A stretch of DNA of 64,000 nt from Pseudonocardia humida (GCF_023898865.1 NZ_JAGSOV010000015.1:1-64000), one strand, 5' to 3'. Numbered from the stretch's first letter, positions 1-8,750 are shown. Numbers and translations are program-made. The notes: generated from the letters alone by a model not told the origin.

Positions 1-11
1 CTCGTCGCCCT

Positions 12-52
12 TTTGGACCGGTCCAACCGACAACAGGTTCGTTCTCGACGGG
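12..52. repeat. Intergenic repeat element, copy A
   Basis: Contains the perfect 14-bp palindrome TTGGACCGGTCCAA (13-26) followed by CGACAACAGGTTCGTTCTCG. The same block recurs in inverted orientation at 22597-22637. It lies immediately downstream of the stop of the leftward AHSA1 gene, so it is placed like a terminator, but the window edge cuts off what lies to its left. Confidence 0.75.
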
Positions 53-67
53 TGGGTGGGGGGTGGG

Positions 68-829
68 TCAGGGGCGGGAGAGACGGGCGGCGAGGGCCGG
101 GACGCGGTCGGCGGCGGTGTCGCGGTCGGCCGGGTCGGGGCCGGTCCAGGTGACGGTGAGCCGGGCGCCGTGGCCGGTGCCCTCGCCCAGCTCCCAGCGC
201 ACGCGCCCGCCGCCGGCCTCCTGCTCCAGGGCCTTCGGCTCGTCCGCGACGAGGACGGCGCCCGCGCCCGGCCACGCGGTGCGCAGGTCTGCCCAGACCT
301 CGGCGCCGGGGCGGGTGAGCTGGCGCTCCAGCCGCACGTGCCACCCGTCCGGCGCCTGCCGCACGTCGGGCACGTCGATGCCGAGCTCGCGGACGTACTG
401 CTCGTGCAGGGCCCGGTCGTCGACGTCGACGTCGCCCGCCGAGCCCCCGGACAGCAGCAGGTCCATGCCCTCGACGCAGGTGTGCCAGCCCGCGGCGAAG
501 CTGGCCGCGCCGGGGCGGTCGTCGAAGGTGTGGGTGAGCAGCAGCAGCGAGCCGTCACCGTCGGGGCGGACCTCCCAGTGCAGGTGGTCGGTGTCCCACG
601 TGTAGGCGATCACCCGGCCCTCCTCCAGCTCGGTGACCGTCCCGGGGGTGCCGAAGCCGAACTCGACCCGGCCGCCGACGCGCAGCTCCGGGTCCATCGT
701 CGAGGGGAACCACTCGGCGAGGCGTTCGGGCTCGATCAGCGCCTTCCAGACCTTCTCCGGCGGGTGCGCCAGCCTGCGTCGCATCCGCAGCACGGAACGC
801 CCGTCCCGGGTCTCCAGGGTCTGACTCAT
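68..829 (-). CDS. AHSA1/SRPBCC-domain protein
   Basis: A 253-residue protein. Residues 1 to about 140 form an activator-of-Hsp90-ATPase-like START/SRPBCC fold (VWKALIEPERLAEWFP, then a GTVTELEEGRVIAYTW strand). The C-terminal part begins with a second, shorter similar stretch (VRLERQLTRPGAEVW), suggesting a partial internal duplication. Such proteins bind small hydrophobic ligands and are very often co-transcribed with an ArsR regulator, as here. The start chosen (MSQTLETRD) overlaps the stop of the upstream ArsR gene by 4 nt (ATGA), indicating translational coupling. The ligand cannot be inferred. Confidence 0.9.
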   Translation of the reverse strand: MSQTLETRDGRSVLRMRRRLAHPPEKVWKALIEPERLAEWFPSTMDPELRVGGRVEFGFGTPGTVTELEEGRVIAYTWDTDHLHWEVRPDGDGSLLLLTHTFDDRPGAASFAAGWHTCVEGMDLLLSGGSAGDVDVDDRALHEQYVRELGIDVPDVRQAPDGWHVRLERQLTRPGAEVWADLRTAWPGAGAVLVADEPKALEQEAGGGRVRWELGEGTGHGARLTVTWTGPDPADRDTAADRVPALAARLSRP

Positions 830-1161
830 CGTTCCTCCTCCGTCTCCTGCGCCGCTTCCTGTGCGGCATCCGCGTCGAGGTGGCGTTCGAGGGCGTCGAA
901 GCGGTCGGCCCACATCCAGCGGTAGGGCGCCAGCCAGGCGTCGACCTCGGCCAGGGGCGCCGGGTCGAGCTCGTACCAGCGCCGTTGCGCCTGCGCCCTG
1001 ACCCGCACCAGCCCCGCCTCGCGCAGCACGCGCAGGTGCTTGGAGGTGCCGGGCTGGCTCAGCCCGAGCTCGGCGGTCAGCTCGCCGACCAGCCGCGGGC
1101 GCTCCCGCAGCAGGTCGAGGATGCGTCTGCGGACCGGTTCGGCGAGCACCTCGAACGTCAC
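826..1161 (-). CDS. ArsR-family winged-helix repressor
   Basis: A 111-residue helix-turn-helix protein with the ArsR/SmtB pattern: RRRILDLLRERPRLVGELTAE, recognition helix SQPGTSKHLRVLREAGLV and wing RRWYELDP. No CxCxxC-type metal site is visible, so it is probably not a metal sensor; this subclass usually pairs with AHSA1 proteins, and it is the first gene of a two-gene operon with one. The GTG start lies 6 nt downstream of a TATGTT -10 box, so the message is probably leaderless. It likely autoregulates the divergent region toward the APC permease, though no operator is clear. Confidence 0.92.
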   Translation of the reverse strand: MTFEVLAEPVRRRILDLLRERPRLVGELTAELGLSQPGTSKHLRVLREAGLVRVRAQAQRRWYELDPAPLAEVDAWLAPYRWMWADRFDALERHLDADAAQEAAQETEEER

Positions 1162-1167
1162 CCCCCG

Positions 1168-1173
1168 AACATA
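1168..1173 (-). promoter_or_regulatory. -10 box (TATGTT) of ArsR operon
   Basis: On the minus strand TATGTT is followed by six bases and then the GTG start, the leaderless arrangement seen repeatedly in this window. The AT-rich stretch just upstream (1172-1200) would hold the rest of the promoter and perhaps an ArsR site. Confidence 0.5.
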
Positions 1174-1265
1174 CCTACAGAGCTATATAACCGCAAGGCA
1201 ATGTTTTGGGTGGACCACCGAGAGCTATCTCCGGGCACCACTTCCGCGCGTGAGGAGCCCGGCCG

Positions 1266-2756
1266 GTGAACGTGTGGCGCACCAAGAGCATCGAGCAGTC
1301 GATCCGCGACACCGAGGAACCGGAGCACCGACTGCGCAAACGGCTGGGCCCGATCGACCTGACCGTGTTCGGCGTCGGCGTGGTCATCGGCACCGGGATC
1401 TTCGTGCTCACCGGGGAGGCCGCGGCCGTCAAGGCCGGGCCGGCGGTGGCGATCTCGTTCGTGGTCGCCGGGCTCGCCTGCGCGCTGGCCGCGCTGTGCT
1501 ACGCCGAGTTCGCGAGCACCGTCCCGGTGGCCGGCTCGGCCTACACGTTCTCCTACGCCAGCCTCGGCGAGCTGATCGCCTGGATCATCGGCTGGGACCT
1601 CGTCCTGGAGCTCGCGCTCGGCGCCGCGACCGTGGCCGTCGGCTGGTCGACGTACTTCGCCGACGTCATGGGCCAGCTCGGGGTCACCATCCCGGACTGG
1701 GCATACGGCGACGGGCACAACCTGGTCGCCGCGCTGATCGTGCTGGTGCTGACCGCGGTGATCTGCTTCGGGATCAAGGTCTCGTCCACGATCAACCTGA
1801 TCATGGTCATCATCAAGGTGGGGGTGGTGCTGCTGGTGATCGTGGCCGGGGCGTTCTTCATCGACACCGCCAACTGGTCGCCGTTCATCCCGCCCGCCGG
1901 CTCGCCGCCCGCTCCCGGCGCCGAGGCGGCGCCGTCGCTGCTGCAGGACCTGGGCATGCCCTCCGGGGCGTTCGGCGTGGCCGGCATCTTCACCGCCGCG
2001 GCGCTGGTGTTCTTCGCCTTCATCGGCTTCGACGTGGTGGCGACCGCGGCCGAGGAGACCAGGAAGCCGCAGCGCGACATGCCGATCGGCATCATCGCCT
2101 CGCTGGCCATCTGCACGACGCTCTACGTGGCGGTGTCGCTGGTGGTCACCGGGATGGTCAAGTACACCGACATCAAGGTCGACGCGCCGCTGGCCGAGGC
2201 GTTCCGCTCGGTCGGCCAGCCCGCGTTCGCCACGATCATCTCCGTCGGCGCGCTGTTCGGCCTGACCACCGTCATGATGATCCTGATGCTCGGGCAGAGC
2301 CGGGTGTTCTTCGCGATGAGCCGAGACCGGCTGCTGCCCCCGGTCTTCTCCCGGGTCAACCGGCGCACCGGCACCCCGGTACGCACGACCCTGGTCACCG
2401 GCACCGCGGTGGCGGTGATGGCGGCGCTGATCCCGCTCAGCGAGCTGGCCGAGCTGGTCAACATCGGCACGCTGTTCGCGTTCGTGCTGGTCGCCATCGG
2501 CGTGCTGGTGCTGCGCCGGACCCGCCCCGACCTGCCACGCGCCTTCACGGTGCCCGGCGTCCCGGCGGTACCGATCCTGGCCGCGCTGGCCTCGTTCTAC
2601 CTGATGCTCAACCTGCCCGCCTCGACGTGGGTGCGGTTCCTGATCTGGATGGCCGTCGGCGTCGTCGTGTACTTCGTCTACGGCGCGCACCGCAGCCGGC
2701 TGCAGACCGACCCGAACTACACGCGCGAGGCCGAGGAGGCCTCCCGGCCCCGGTAG
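1266..2756 (+). CDS. APC-superfamily amino acid permease
   Basis: A 496-residue integral membrane protein with about 12 hydrophobic segments. The N-terminal signature (GPIDLTVFGVGVVIGTGIFV) is the substrate-backbone-binding unwound helix 1 of amino acid/polyamine/organocation transporters, and FFAFIGFDVVATAAEETRKP is the helix 6 region. It resembles YfnA/cationic amino acid transporter types and probably imports a basic or small neutral amino acid. The GTG start is preceded by GAGGAG at about 8 nt. It is divergent from the ArsR operon and convergent with the CDF transporter, with a strong terminator between. Substrate is not determinable. Confidence 0.93.
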   Translation: MNVWRTKSIEQSIRDTEEPEHRLRKRLGPIDLTVFGVGVVIGTGIFVLTGEAAAVKAGPAVAISFVVAGLACALAALCYAEFASTVPVAGSAYTFSYASLGELIAWIIGWDLVLELALGAATVAVGWSTYFADVMGQLGVTIPDWAYGDGHNLVAALIVLVLTAVICFGIKVSSTINLIMVIIKVGVVLLVIVAGAFFIDTANWSPFIPPAGSPPAPGAEAAPSLLQDLGMPSGAFGVAGIFTAAALVFFAFIGFDVVATAAEETRKPQRDMPIGIIASLAICTTLYVAVSLVVTGMVKYTDIKVDAPLAEAFRSVGQPAFATIISVGALFGLTTVMMILMLGQSRVFFAMSRDRLLPPVFSRVNRRTGTPVRTTLVTGTAVAVMAALIPLSELAELVNIGTLFAFVLVAIGVLVLRRTRPDLPRAFTVPGVPAVPILAALASFYLMLNLPASTWVRFLIWMAVGVVVYFVYGAHRSRLQTDPNYTREAEEASRPR

Positions 2757-2796
2757 CGGCGGGCCCCGCGCACTCCCGCGGCGCCCGAGACGGAAC

Positions 2797-2839
2797 GGGA
2801 GCGGCCCCCACAGCCTGACCGGCGGTGGGGGCCGCTCCG
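2797..2839. terminator. Bidirectional hairpin terminator
   Basis: Perfect 14-bp stem GGAGCGGCCCCCAC (2798-2811) with its complement (2825-2838) and a 13-nt loop, between the convergent permease and CDF genes. Confidence 0.85.
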
Positions 2840-2861
2840 TCGGGCGGGCTCCGACCGGGGG

Positions 2862-3785
2862 CTAGCGAGTGACGGCCTTCGAGCGGTCGAGGTCGGGCTC
2901 CAGGTAGATCAGCCGGGCCTCCGGGACGGCCTCGCGCACCCGGGCCTCGGCCCGGTCGATGCCGCGGGCGACGTCCTCCACCGCGAGCCCGGGGGAGAGC
3001 GCGATCTTCGCCGCGACCAGCAGCTCGTCCGGGCCGATGTACTGGGTGCGGATGTGGATGACCCGCTCGACCGGATCCTGCTCCAGCGCCGCGTTGATCT
3101 TCGCCAGCACCGGCGCGATGGCGCCCTCGCCGATCAGCAGGCTCTTCATCTCGATGATCAGGATGATCGCGATGACGCCGAGCAGCAGGCCGATCGCGAT
3201 CGTGCCGAACGCGTCGAAGATCGGGTTGCCGGTCATCCACGACAGCCCGACGCCCAGCAGCGCCAGCACCAGCCCGACCAGGGCGCCCAGGTCCTCCAGC
3301 AGCACCACCGGCAGCTCGGGCTGCTTGGACTGGCGGATGAACTGCCACCAGGTGCCCGAGCCCTTGAGCGGGCGCGACTCGACGATCGCGGTGCGGAACG
3401 AGTACGTCTCCAGCCCGATCGCCACCACCAGGATGCCCACCGCGACGATCGGCGAGGTCAGCTCCTCGTGCGACTCCAGCTTGTGGATGCCCTCGTAGAG
3501 CGCGAAGACCGAGCCCAGGCTGAACAGCAGCAGCGCGACGACGAACGAGTAGAAGTAGCGGTCGCGGCCGTAGCCGAACGGGTGCTCGCTGGTCGCCGCG
3601 CGCTTCGCCCGCTTGCCGCCGATCAGCAGCAGCCCCTGGTTGGACGTGTCGGCCACCGAGTGCACCGCCTCGGCCAGCATCGACGACGCGCCGGTGATCA
3701 GGAAGCCGATGAACTTCGCGATCGCGATCCCGGCGTTGGCCACCAACGCCGCCACGATCGCTCGGGTTCCCCCACCTGCAGACAC
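2862..3785 (-). CDS. Cation diffusion facilitator (CDF) transporter
   Basis: A 307-residue membrane protein of the CDF family, which export Zn2+, Co2+, Fe2+ or Mn2+ in exchange for protons. The N-terminal half has helices with the family signature around ASSMLAEAVHSVADTSNQ (metal site on helix 2) and HPFGYGRDRYFYSF. A later helix carries LLEDLGALVGLVLAL, where the second-site aspartate is expected (ED instead of the more usual D-x-x-x-D), followed by a cytoplasmic C-terminal domain ending LEPDLDRSKAVTR. GTG start with GAGGGGG upstream. The nearest family may be the YdfM/FieF-like actinobacterial branch; the metal cannot be assigned. Confidence 0.93.
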   Translation of the reverse strand: MSAGGGTRAIVAALVANAGIAIAKFIGFLITGASSMLAEAVHSVADTSNQGLLLIGGKRAKRAATSEHPFGYGRDRYFYSFVVALLLFSLGSVFALYEGIHKLESHEELTSPIVAVGILVVAIGLETYSFRTAIVESRPLKGSGTWWQFIRQSKQPELPVVLLEDLGALVGLVLALLGVGLSWMTGNPIFDAFGTIAIGLLLGVIAIILIIEMKSLLIGEGAIAPVLAKINAALEQDPVERVIHIRTQYIGPDELLVAAKIALSPGLAVEDVARGIDRAEARVREAVPEARLIYLEPDLDRSKAVTR

Positions 3786-3863
3786 TGCGCCCCCTCGACC
3801 GAGCCCTTCACTACCGGCCGACCCTAGCGGGTGGTGCGCTCGGGCGCGGGATGGCGGCGGCGG

Positions 3864-4607
3864 TCAGACGGTGAAGCCGCCGTCGACGTCGATGGCGGCG
3901 CCGGTGACGTAGGCGGCACCCGGTCCGGCCAGGTGGACGACCATGTCGGCGATCTCCTCCGGCCGGCCGTAGCGGCCGAGGGTCGTGAACCCGGCGATCG
4001 TCGCCGACTGCGGGCCGTCCGAGGGGTTCAGGTCGGTGTCGATCGGACCCGGGTTGACCAGGTTCGCGGTGATCCCCCGCGGCCCGAGGTCGCGGGAGAG
4101 CCCCTTGGTCATCCCGACCAGCGCGGTCTTGCTCAGCGAGTAGAGGGCGAACCCGGGGAAGACGGTGCGCCCGATCATGTTGCTGCCGATGGTGATGATC
4201 CGCCCGCCCTCCCCCATGTGCCGGGCCGCCGCGCGAGCCGCCAGGAACGGGGCGCGCACGTTGGTCGCCACGATGCGGTCGAACGCCGCCGCGTCCAGCT
4301 CCTCCAGCGGGGCGACGACCAGCTCGGCCGCGTTGTTCACCAGCACGTCCAGCCGGCCCGAGCGCCCGACCGCGCGCTCGACGACGTGGTCCATCGCCCC
4401 GGTTTCGGCGCTGTCGGCCTGCACCGCCAGCACCCGCCCGCCCTTCGCCCGGATCTCGTCGACGACGCCGACGGCCGCCGTCGCGTCGGCGCGGAAGGTC
4501 AGCACGACCTCCGCACCGGCCTCGGCGAGCCGCGTCGTCACCGCCCGCCCGATCCCCCGGCTCCCGCCGGTCACGACCGCCACCTTGCCCGTCAATTCCA
4601 TTGCCAT
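3864..4607 (-). CDS. Classical SDR oxidoreductase
   Basis: A 247-residue short-chain dehydrogenase/reductase. The cofactor loop is TGGSRGIG (residues 13-20), the structural motif is NNAA, the catalytic serine precedes an active-site Y-x-x-x-K (YSLSK), and NPGPIDTD follows. RADAT after the second strand, with an arginine and no acidic residue at its end, fits NADP(H) preference. It is closest in pattern to FabG-like oxidoreductases of unknown substrate. It stands alone between the CDF gene and manA, with an ATG start at MAMELTGK. No pathway is indicated by context. Confidence 0.93.
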   Translation of the reverse strand: MAMELTGKVAVVTGGSRGIGRAVTTRLAEAGAEVVLTFRADATAAVGVVDEIRAKGGRVLAVQADSAETGAMDHVVERAVGRSGRLDVLVNNAAELVVAPLEELDAAAFDRIVATNVRAPFLAARAAARHMGEGGRIITIGSNMIGRTVFPGFALYSLSKTALVGMTKGLSRDLGPRGITANLVNPGPIDTDLNPSDGPQSATIAGFTTLGRYGRPEEIADMVVHLAGPGAAYVTGAAIDVDGGFTV

Positions 4608-4692
4608 GACAACGATCTTGGGGCCGGGCGGCGGCGGGTGCTGGCGGTCATCGGCCGTGGCGTCCGAGCGCCGCGACCGATACCCGCGAGGC

Positions 4693-5913
4693 TCAGCTCA
4701 GCGCGTCGCTGGCCAGGAAGACCTGGGTGCGCTCGGTGCCGGGGGTGAGGGTGATGCCGGTGTCCTCGGCCCCGAGCCACAGCGAGCCGCCGCGCTTGAT
4801 CTCCAGGTGCCCGCCCGGCCCCGCGACGCTCGCCGACCCGGCCGCGCAGAGCAGGATGCGGGGCCCGCCGTCGGGCACCGCGACCGCCGCGGCGCGCGAG
4901 GTGTTCGAGCCCTCCCAGCGGCGCAGCAGGAACTCATCGATCGGGGTGTCGTAGCGGATCCACTCGCCGTCCGGGCGCCCGGTCAGCACGGGGGGCGGGG
5001 CCGCGGTGAAGTCCAGGACGCGCAGCAGTTCCGGCACGTCGACGTGCTTGGGGGTGAGCCCGCCGCGCAGCACGTTGTCGGAGTTGGCCATCAGCTCGAT
5101 GCCGGCGCCGTGCAGGTAGGCGTGCAGGTTGCCGGCCGGCAGGAACAGCGCCTCGCCAGCGGCCAGGGTGACCCGGTTGAGCAGCAGCGCGGCCAGCACG
5201 CCCGCGTCGCCCGGGTAGCGCTCGGACAGCTCCAGCACCGTGCGGGCCTCGGTGTGGAACTCGGTGTCGTTGCCCGCCAGCCGCACGCACCCGGCCTGCA
5301 GCGCCGGGACCAGCACGTCCAGCGCGGACTGCGGCAGCGTGATCCAGGTGGTGAACAGGGCGCGCAGGCCGTCGGCGTCGGGCTGGGCGGCCAGCAGCTC
5401 GGCGTGCCCGGCCAGCTCCGGCACGTCCAGCGCGCGCAGCAGCGGGACCGTTGCGGCCGGGTCGCGGAAGCCGACCAGCGCGTGGAACTCGGTCAGCGCG
5501 CAGATCAGCTCCGGCTTGTGGTTGGCGTCGCGGTAGTTGCGGTCGGGGGCGTGCCGGTCGACGCCGACGGCGTTCTCCCGGGCGAACCCCGTGCGGGCCT
5601 GCTCCAGGCTGGGGTGCGCCTGCAGCGACAGCGGCTCCTCGGCGGCCAGCACCTTCAGCAGGAACGGCAGCGTGCCGCCCCAGCGGTCGGCCCGGTCGGC
5701 GCCGAGCAGCCGCCGCGGGTCGGCGTGCAGCGCGTCGAGCAGCGACGTGCGGGCGCCGTCGCCGCCGACCAGCCGCGACGGGTCGTCCGGGTGCGCGCCC
5801 AGCCACAGCTCGGCCTGCGGGTGAGCCGAGGGCACCTCCTCGCCCAGCAGCTCGGCGATCACCGTGCGCGACCCCCATGCGTAGGGGCGCACCGCGTTCT
5901 CCAGCAGCTCCAC
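4693..5913 (-). CDS. manA: Mannose-6-phosphate isomerase, class I
   Basis: A 406-residue type I phosphomannose isomerase interconverting fructose-6-phosphate and mannose-6-phosphate, a zinc enzyme of the cytoplasm. The N-terminus MELLENAVRPYAWGS is the usual start of the family, so the GTG at 5913 is chosen (GAGGAG lies 11 nt upstream). Zinc ligands are visible in LSLQAHPSLEQA and DANHKPELICAL, and in GEALFLPAGNLHAYLHGAG further on; the active-site arginine region is SDNVLRGGLTPKHVD. It ends the leftward operon manB, Trm112-like, TobH-like, manA, the same order as M. tuberculosis Rv3257c-Rv3255c. With ManB and ManC in this window it completes synthesis of GDP-mannose. Confidence 0.96.
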   Translation of the reverse strand: MELLENAVRPYAWGSRTVIAELLGEEVPSAHPQAELWLGAHPDDPSRLVGGDGARTSLLDALHADPRRLLGADRADRWGGTLPFLLKVLAAEEPLSLQAHPSLEQARTGFARENAVGVDRHAPDRNYRDANHKPELICALTEFHALVGFRDPAATVPLLRALDVPELAGHAELLAAQPDADGLRALFTTWITLPQSALDVLVPALQAGCVRLAGNDTEFHTEARTVLELSERYPGDAGVLAALLLNRVTLAAGEALFLPAGNLHAYLHGAGIELMANSDNVLRGGLTPKHVDVPELLRVLDFTAAPPPVLTGRPDGEWIRYDTPIDEFLLRRWEGSNTSRAAAVAVPDGGPRILLCAAGSASVAGPGGHLEIKRGGSLWLGAEDTGITLTPGTERTQVFLASDALS

Positions 5914-5963
5914 GACGGCTCGGACTCCTCTGCGTCTTCTTCGGCTTGGGCGGGCCGACCCGA

Positions 5964-7061
5964 TCAGGCCGGCTCGGTGGTGCGCGTGGCCAGGCCCAGG
6001 TACACCGACGCCACGACGAACCGCGACGCCAGCACGACCGCGCGCAGCAGCGGCGCGTGCCGCGCGTCCCGGGGGACCTCCTCCACGGGGTGCACCAGGT
6101 CGGCAGAGGGCCACGTGCGCCCGGTCAGCCGCAGCGAGACCTGGCTCGGGTCCTCGTCGCCGGTGGCCACCATGACCAGCCGCGGGGGCGGCGCGGCCGG
6201 GCCCTCCGCCGGGTCGTCGAACGGGTCGCGGAAGATGTCGCCGCCCGACGCACCCTGGTCGATCGCGCGCACCAGGCCGGTGGCGGTGACCGCGGACGCG
6301 AGGTCGGCGGCGTGCCCGACGACCCCGGCCTGCGCGGCCAGCGCCTCGACGGCGTGCCCGGCCACGGCTGCGGCCAGCGGGTCGGTGCCCCAGAACAGCG
6401 GGGTGTGCTCGGCCAGCCGCAGCGCCATCGACTTGGCCGGGTTCAGGAACGGCTCGTGGCCGGGCTGGTTGCGCTCGGCCTCCGCGTCGAGGTGGTCGGC
6501 CAGCGGCGACAGCCCGCCCTGCAGCGGGATGTCGATCAGGTCGAGCGCGCTCAGCGCGACCAGGCCGACGCTCAGGGCGCGCGGCAGGTCGAGACCCGGG
6601 GGGATCGGGATGCGCGGCTCCACGAGCCGCACCCGCCCCGCCCCGGCCGAGGCCACCGGCCCGTCGCCCGGCGCCGACAGCAGCACCTCGGCGCCGCGCC
6701 GCACGGCCAGCCCGACGCCCTCGGCGAGCTCGGCGTCGGTGGCGTCGGCGGTGTGGGCGACCACCACGTCCAGCGGCCCGATCCAGCTGGGGACCCGGTC
6801 GACCGGCACCACCGGCACCGGGACGGCCGGGCCGAGCAGCGCGGTGAGCAGGTCGGTCGCGGCGCGGGAGGCGCCGGGGCGGCGCAGCAGCACCACCGCG
6901 CGCGGCCGGTGCCCGGCGAGCTCGCCGATCCCGGCCTCGATCGCCCCGTCGACGGCGGAGCGCACCTGGGCGCCCGCCGTGGCCGCGGACCGCAGCACGC
7001 CGCCGGTGTCGACCGCGGCCAGCGCCCGCGGGTCGGTCAGCAGTGCGTCGTCGACGACCAT
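5964..7061 (-). CDS. SIS-like TobH-family protein (Rv3256c-type)
   Basis: A 365-residue protein matching by position and character the conserved mycobacterial Rv3256c/TobH family, whose fold is sugar-isomerase-like (phosphoglucose/phosphomannose isomerase). The alternating hydrophobic strands (VVLLRRPG, LDVVVAHTADATDAELAEGV) and the conserved tail helix (LASRFVVASVYLGLA) support this. It sits invariably between phosphomannomutase and mannose-6-phosphate isomerase, so a role with mannose phosphates is plausible but unproven. The ATG at 7061 (MVVDDALLTD) overlaps the stop of the Trm112-like gene, indicating coupling. Confidence 0.85.
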   Translation of the reverse strand: MVVDDALLTDPRALAAVDTGGVLRSAATAGAQVRSAVDGAIEAGIGELAGHRPRAVVLLRRPGASRAATDLLTALLGPAVPVPVVPVDRVPSWIGPLDVVVAHTADATDAELAEGVGLAVRRGAEVLLSAPGDGPVASAGAGRVRLVEPRIPIPPGLDLPRALSVGLVALSALDLIDIPLQGGLSPLADHLDAEAERNQPGHEPFLNPAKSMALRLAEHTPLFWGTDPLAAAVAGHAVEALAAQAGVVGHAADLASAVTATGLVRAIDQGASGGDIFRDPFDDPAEGPAAPPPRLVMVATGDEDPSQVSLRLTGRTWPSADLVHPVEEVPRDARHAPLLRAVVLASRFVVASVYLGLATRTTEPA

Positions 7062-7282
7062 CAGTCGCCGGGGGCCGGCGCGTCGGGCCCCGACGTGGGT
7101 GGGGTGGCCTCGTCCAGCAGCAGCACGGGGATGCCGTCCTGCACGGGGAACCCGCGCCCGCACGACGTGCAGGTGAGCACGTCGGCGTCGGGGTCGTCGG
7201 GCGTGCCGGGGCGCAGCGGGGCGTGGTCGTCCGAGGGGCAGGCCAGGATGTCCATCAGCTGGGGGTCGAGCTGTACGGCCAC
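7061..7282 (-). CDS. Trm112/UPF0434-like small zinc-ribbon protein
   Basis: A 73-residue protein with the Trm112 pattern: LMDILACPSDDHAPL near the start, then a CTSCGRGFPVQDGIPVLLL knuckle. Only three cysteines (one plus CxxC) are present, so a complete four-cysteine zinc site is not formed unless another residue contributes. Trm112 proteins activate methyltransferases in other systems; in actinomycetes this gene is a standard linker between manB and the TobH-like gene and its role is unknown. GTG start with a strong AGGAGGAG a few bases upstream, its own stop overlapping the next start. Confidence 0.9.
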   Translation of the reverse strand: MAVQLDPQLMDILACPSDDHAPLRPGTPDDPDADVLTCTSCGRGFPVQDGIPVLLLDEATPPTSGPDAPAPGD

Positions 7283-7374
7283 TTTCTCCTCCTCCGTACG
7301 GGGGGTATCCGCGATGCTGCCAGGACCGGGCCGGTCGTGCGCACGATCAGGGCCCCCGATCGGACCTCGATCGC

Positions 7375-8742
7375 TCAAGCCCGCACGATCGCGAGCACCT
7401 CGTCGCGCAGCGCGGCCACCGCCGCCGCGTCGGCCGCCTCCACGTTGAGCCGCAGCAGCGGCTCGGTGTTGGAGGCCCGCAGGTTGAACCAGGAGCCGTC
7501 GGGCAGTGTCACCGTGAGGCCGTCGAGCTCGTCGAACCCGACGCCGTCGCGGCCTGCGTAGGCCGCCCGGATGGCGGCGACCCGCTCGGCCTGGTCGGCG
7601 ACCGTCGAGTTGATCTCGCCGGAGGCGGCGTAGCGGCTGTAGGCGCCCATCAGCGCCGAAAGCGGGCCGGGCTGCTCGCCCAGCGCGGCCAGCACGTGCA
7701 GCGCGGCCAGCATGCCGGAGTCGGCGCGCCAGAAGTCGCGGAAGTAGTAGTGGGCGGAGTGCTCGCCGCCGAACACGGCGTCGGTCTCGGCCATCGTCTG
7801 CTTGATGAACGAGTGGCCCACGCGGGTGCGGACCGGGGTGCCGCCGTGCTCGCGGACGATCTCCGGCACGGCCTGCGATGTGATCAGGTTGTGGATCACC
7901 GCTGAGCCCGGTGACTTGGCCAGCTCGCGCACCGCGACCAGCCCGGTGATCGCGCTCGGGCTGACCGGCTCGCCGCGCTCGTCGACGACGAAGCAGCGGT
8001 CGGCGTCGCCGTCGAAGGCCAGGCCGATGTCGGCCCCCTCCTCGACCACGCGCTTCTGCAGGTCGACCAGGTTGGCCGGGTCGAGCGGGTTGGCCTCGTG
8101 GTTGGGGAAGCTGCCGTCGAGCTCGAAGTACATGGGCACGACGTCGATCGGCAGCTCGGCGGCCTCGCCGAGCACGGCGGGCACCGTGTAGCCGCCCATG
8201 CCGTTGCCGGCGTCGACGACGACCTTCAGCGGGCGGACCCCGCTCAGGTCGACCAGCTCGCGCAGGTAGCCGGCGTAGGCCGTGAGCTGGTCGGAGCTGG
8301 TGATCCGGCCGCCGCCGGGGCCGGCCGGGACGCCGGCCTCGGCCGCGGAGCGGATGGCGGCGAGCCCGGTGTCCTGCCCGATCGGGCGCGCCCCGGAGCG
8401 GCACAGCTTGATGCCGTTGTACTGGGCCGGGTTGTGGCTCGCGGTGAACATCGCCCCGGGCACGTCGCCGCGGCCGGAGGCGAAGTAGAGCATGTCGGTG
8501 CTGGCCAGGCCGATGTTCTCGACGTCGACCCCCTGCCCGGTGACGCCCTCGGCGAACGCGGCGGCCAGGTCGGGGGAGCTGTCGCGCATGTCGTAGCCGA
8601 TGACGATGCGGTCGACCGGGCCGTCCGAGAGCAGGAGGCGGGCCGTCGCGGCGCCCAGGTCGCGCACCGTCGGCACGTCCAACTGGTCGCCGACGACACC
8701 GCGGATGTCGTAGGCCTTCACGATCGCCGACAGGTCCGTCAC
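7375..8742 (-). CDS. manB: Phosphomannomutase/phosphoglucomutase
   Basis: A 455-residue alpha-D-phosphohexomutase converting mannose-6-phosphate to mannose-1-phosphate. The four domains are marked by the catalytic phosphoserine loop TASHNPAQYNG, the magnesium loop DGDADR, the sugar-selectivity loop GGEHSAHYYFRDF (GEHS, typical of dual PMM/PGM enzymes), and the phosphate-binding loop RASNTEPLLRLN. The GTG at 8742 is chosen because a TAGGGT -10 box precedes it by 8 nt and the protein begins MTDLSAIVKAYDIRG, as in homologues. It opens the operon leading to manA and is the orthologue by synteny of Rv3257c. Confidence 0.96.
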   Translation of the reverse strand: MTDLSAIVKAYDIRGVVGDQLDVPTVRDLGAATARLLLSDGPVDRIVIGYDMRDSSPDLAAAFAEGVTGQGVDVENIGLASTDMLYFASGRGDVPGAMFTASHNPAQYNGIKLCRSGARPIGQDTGLAAIRSAAEAGVPAGPGGGRITSSDQLTAYAGYLRELVDLSGVRPLKVVVDAGNGMGGYTVPAVLGEAAELPIDVVPMYFELDGSFPNHEANPLDPANLVDLQKRVVEEGADIGLAFDGDADRCFVVDERGEPVSPSAITGLVAVRELAKSPGSAVIHNLITSQAVPEIVREHGGTPVRTRVGHSFIKQTMAETDAVFGGEHSAHYYFRDFWRADSGMLAALHVLAALGEQPGPLSALMGAYSRYAASGEINSTVADQAERVAAIRAAYAGRDGVGFDELDGLTVTLPDGSWFNLRASNTEPLLRLNVEAADAAAVAALRDEVLAIVRA

Positions 8743-8750
8743 GGAATGGA

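Noticed and set aside
1040..2818. Very long open frame overlapping the APC permease in another frame
   Set aside because: Arg/Pro/Gly-rich translation without any domain, a typical shadow of a GC-rich gene; the permease frame has clear family motifs.
5914..6114. N-terminal extension of ManA to the ATG at 6114
   Set aside because: It overlaps the TobH-like gene in another frame and homologues begin at MELL.
4165..7176. 1000-residue open frame on the plus strand opposite manA and its neighbours
   Set aside because: Antisense shadow of three recognised minus-strand genes; low-complexity composition and no domain.
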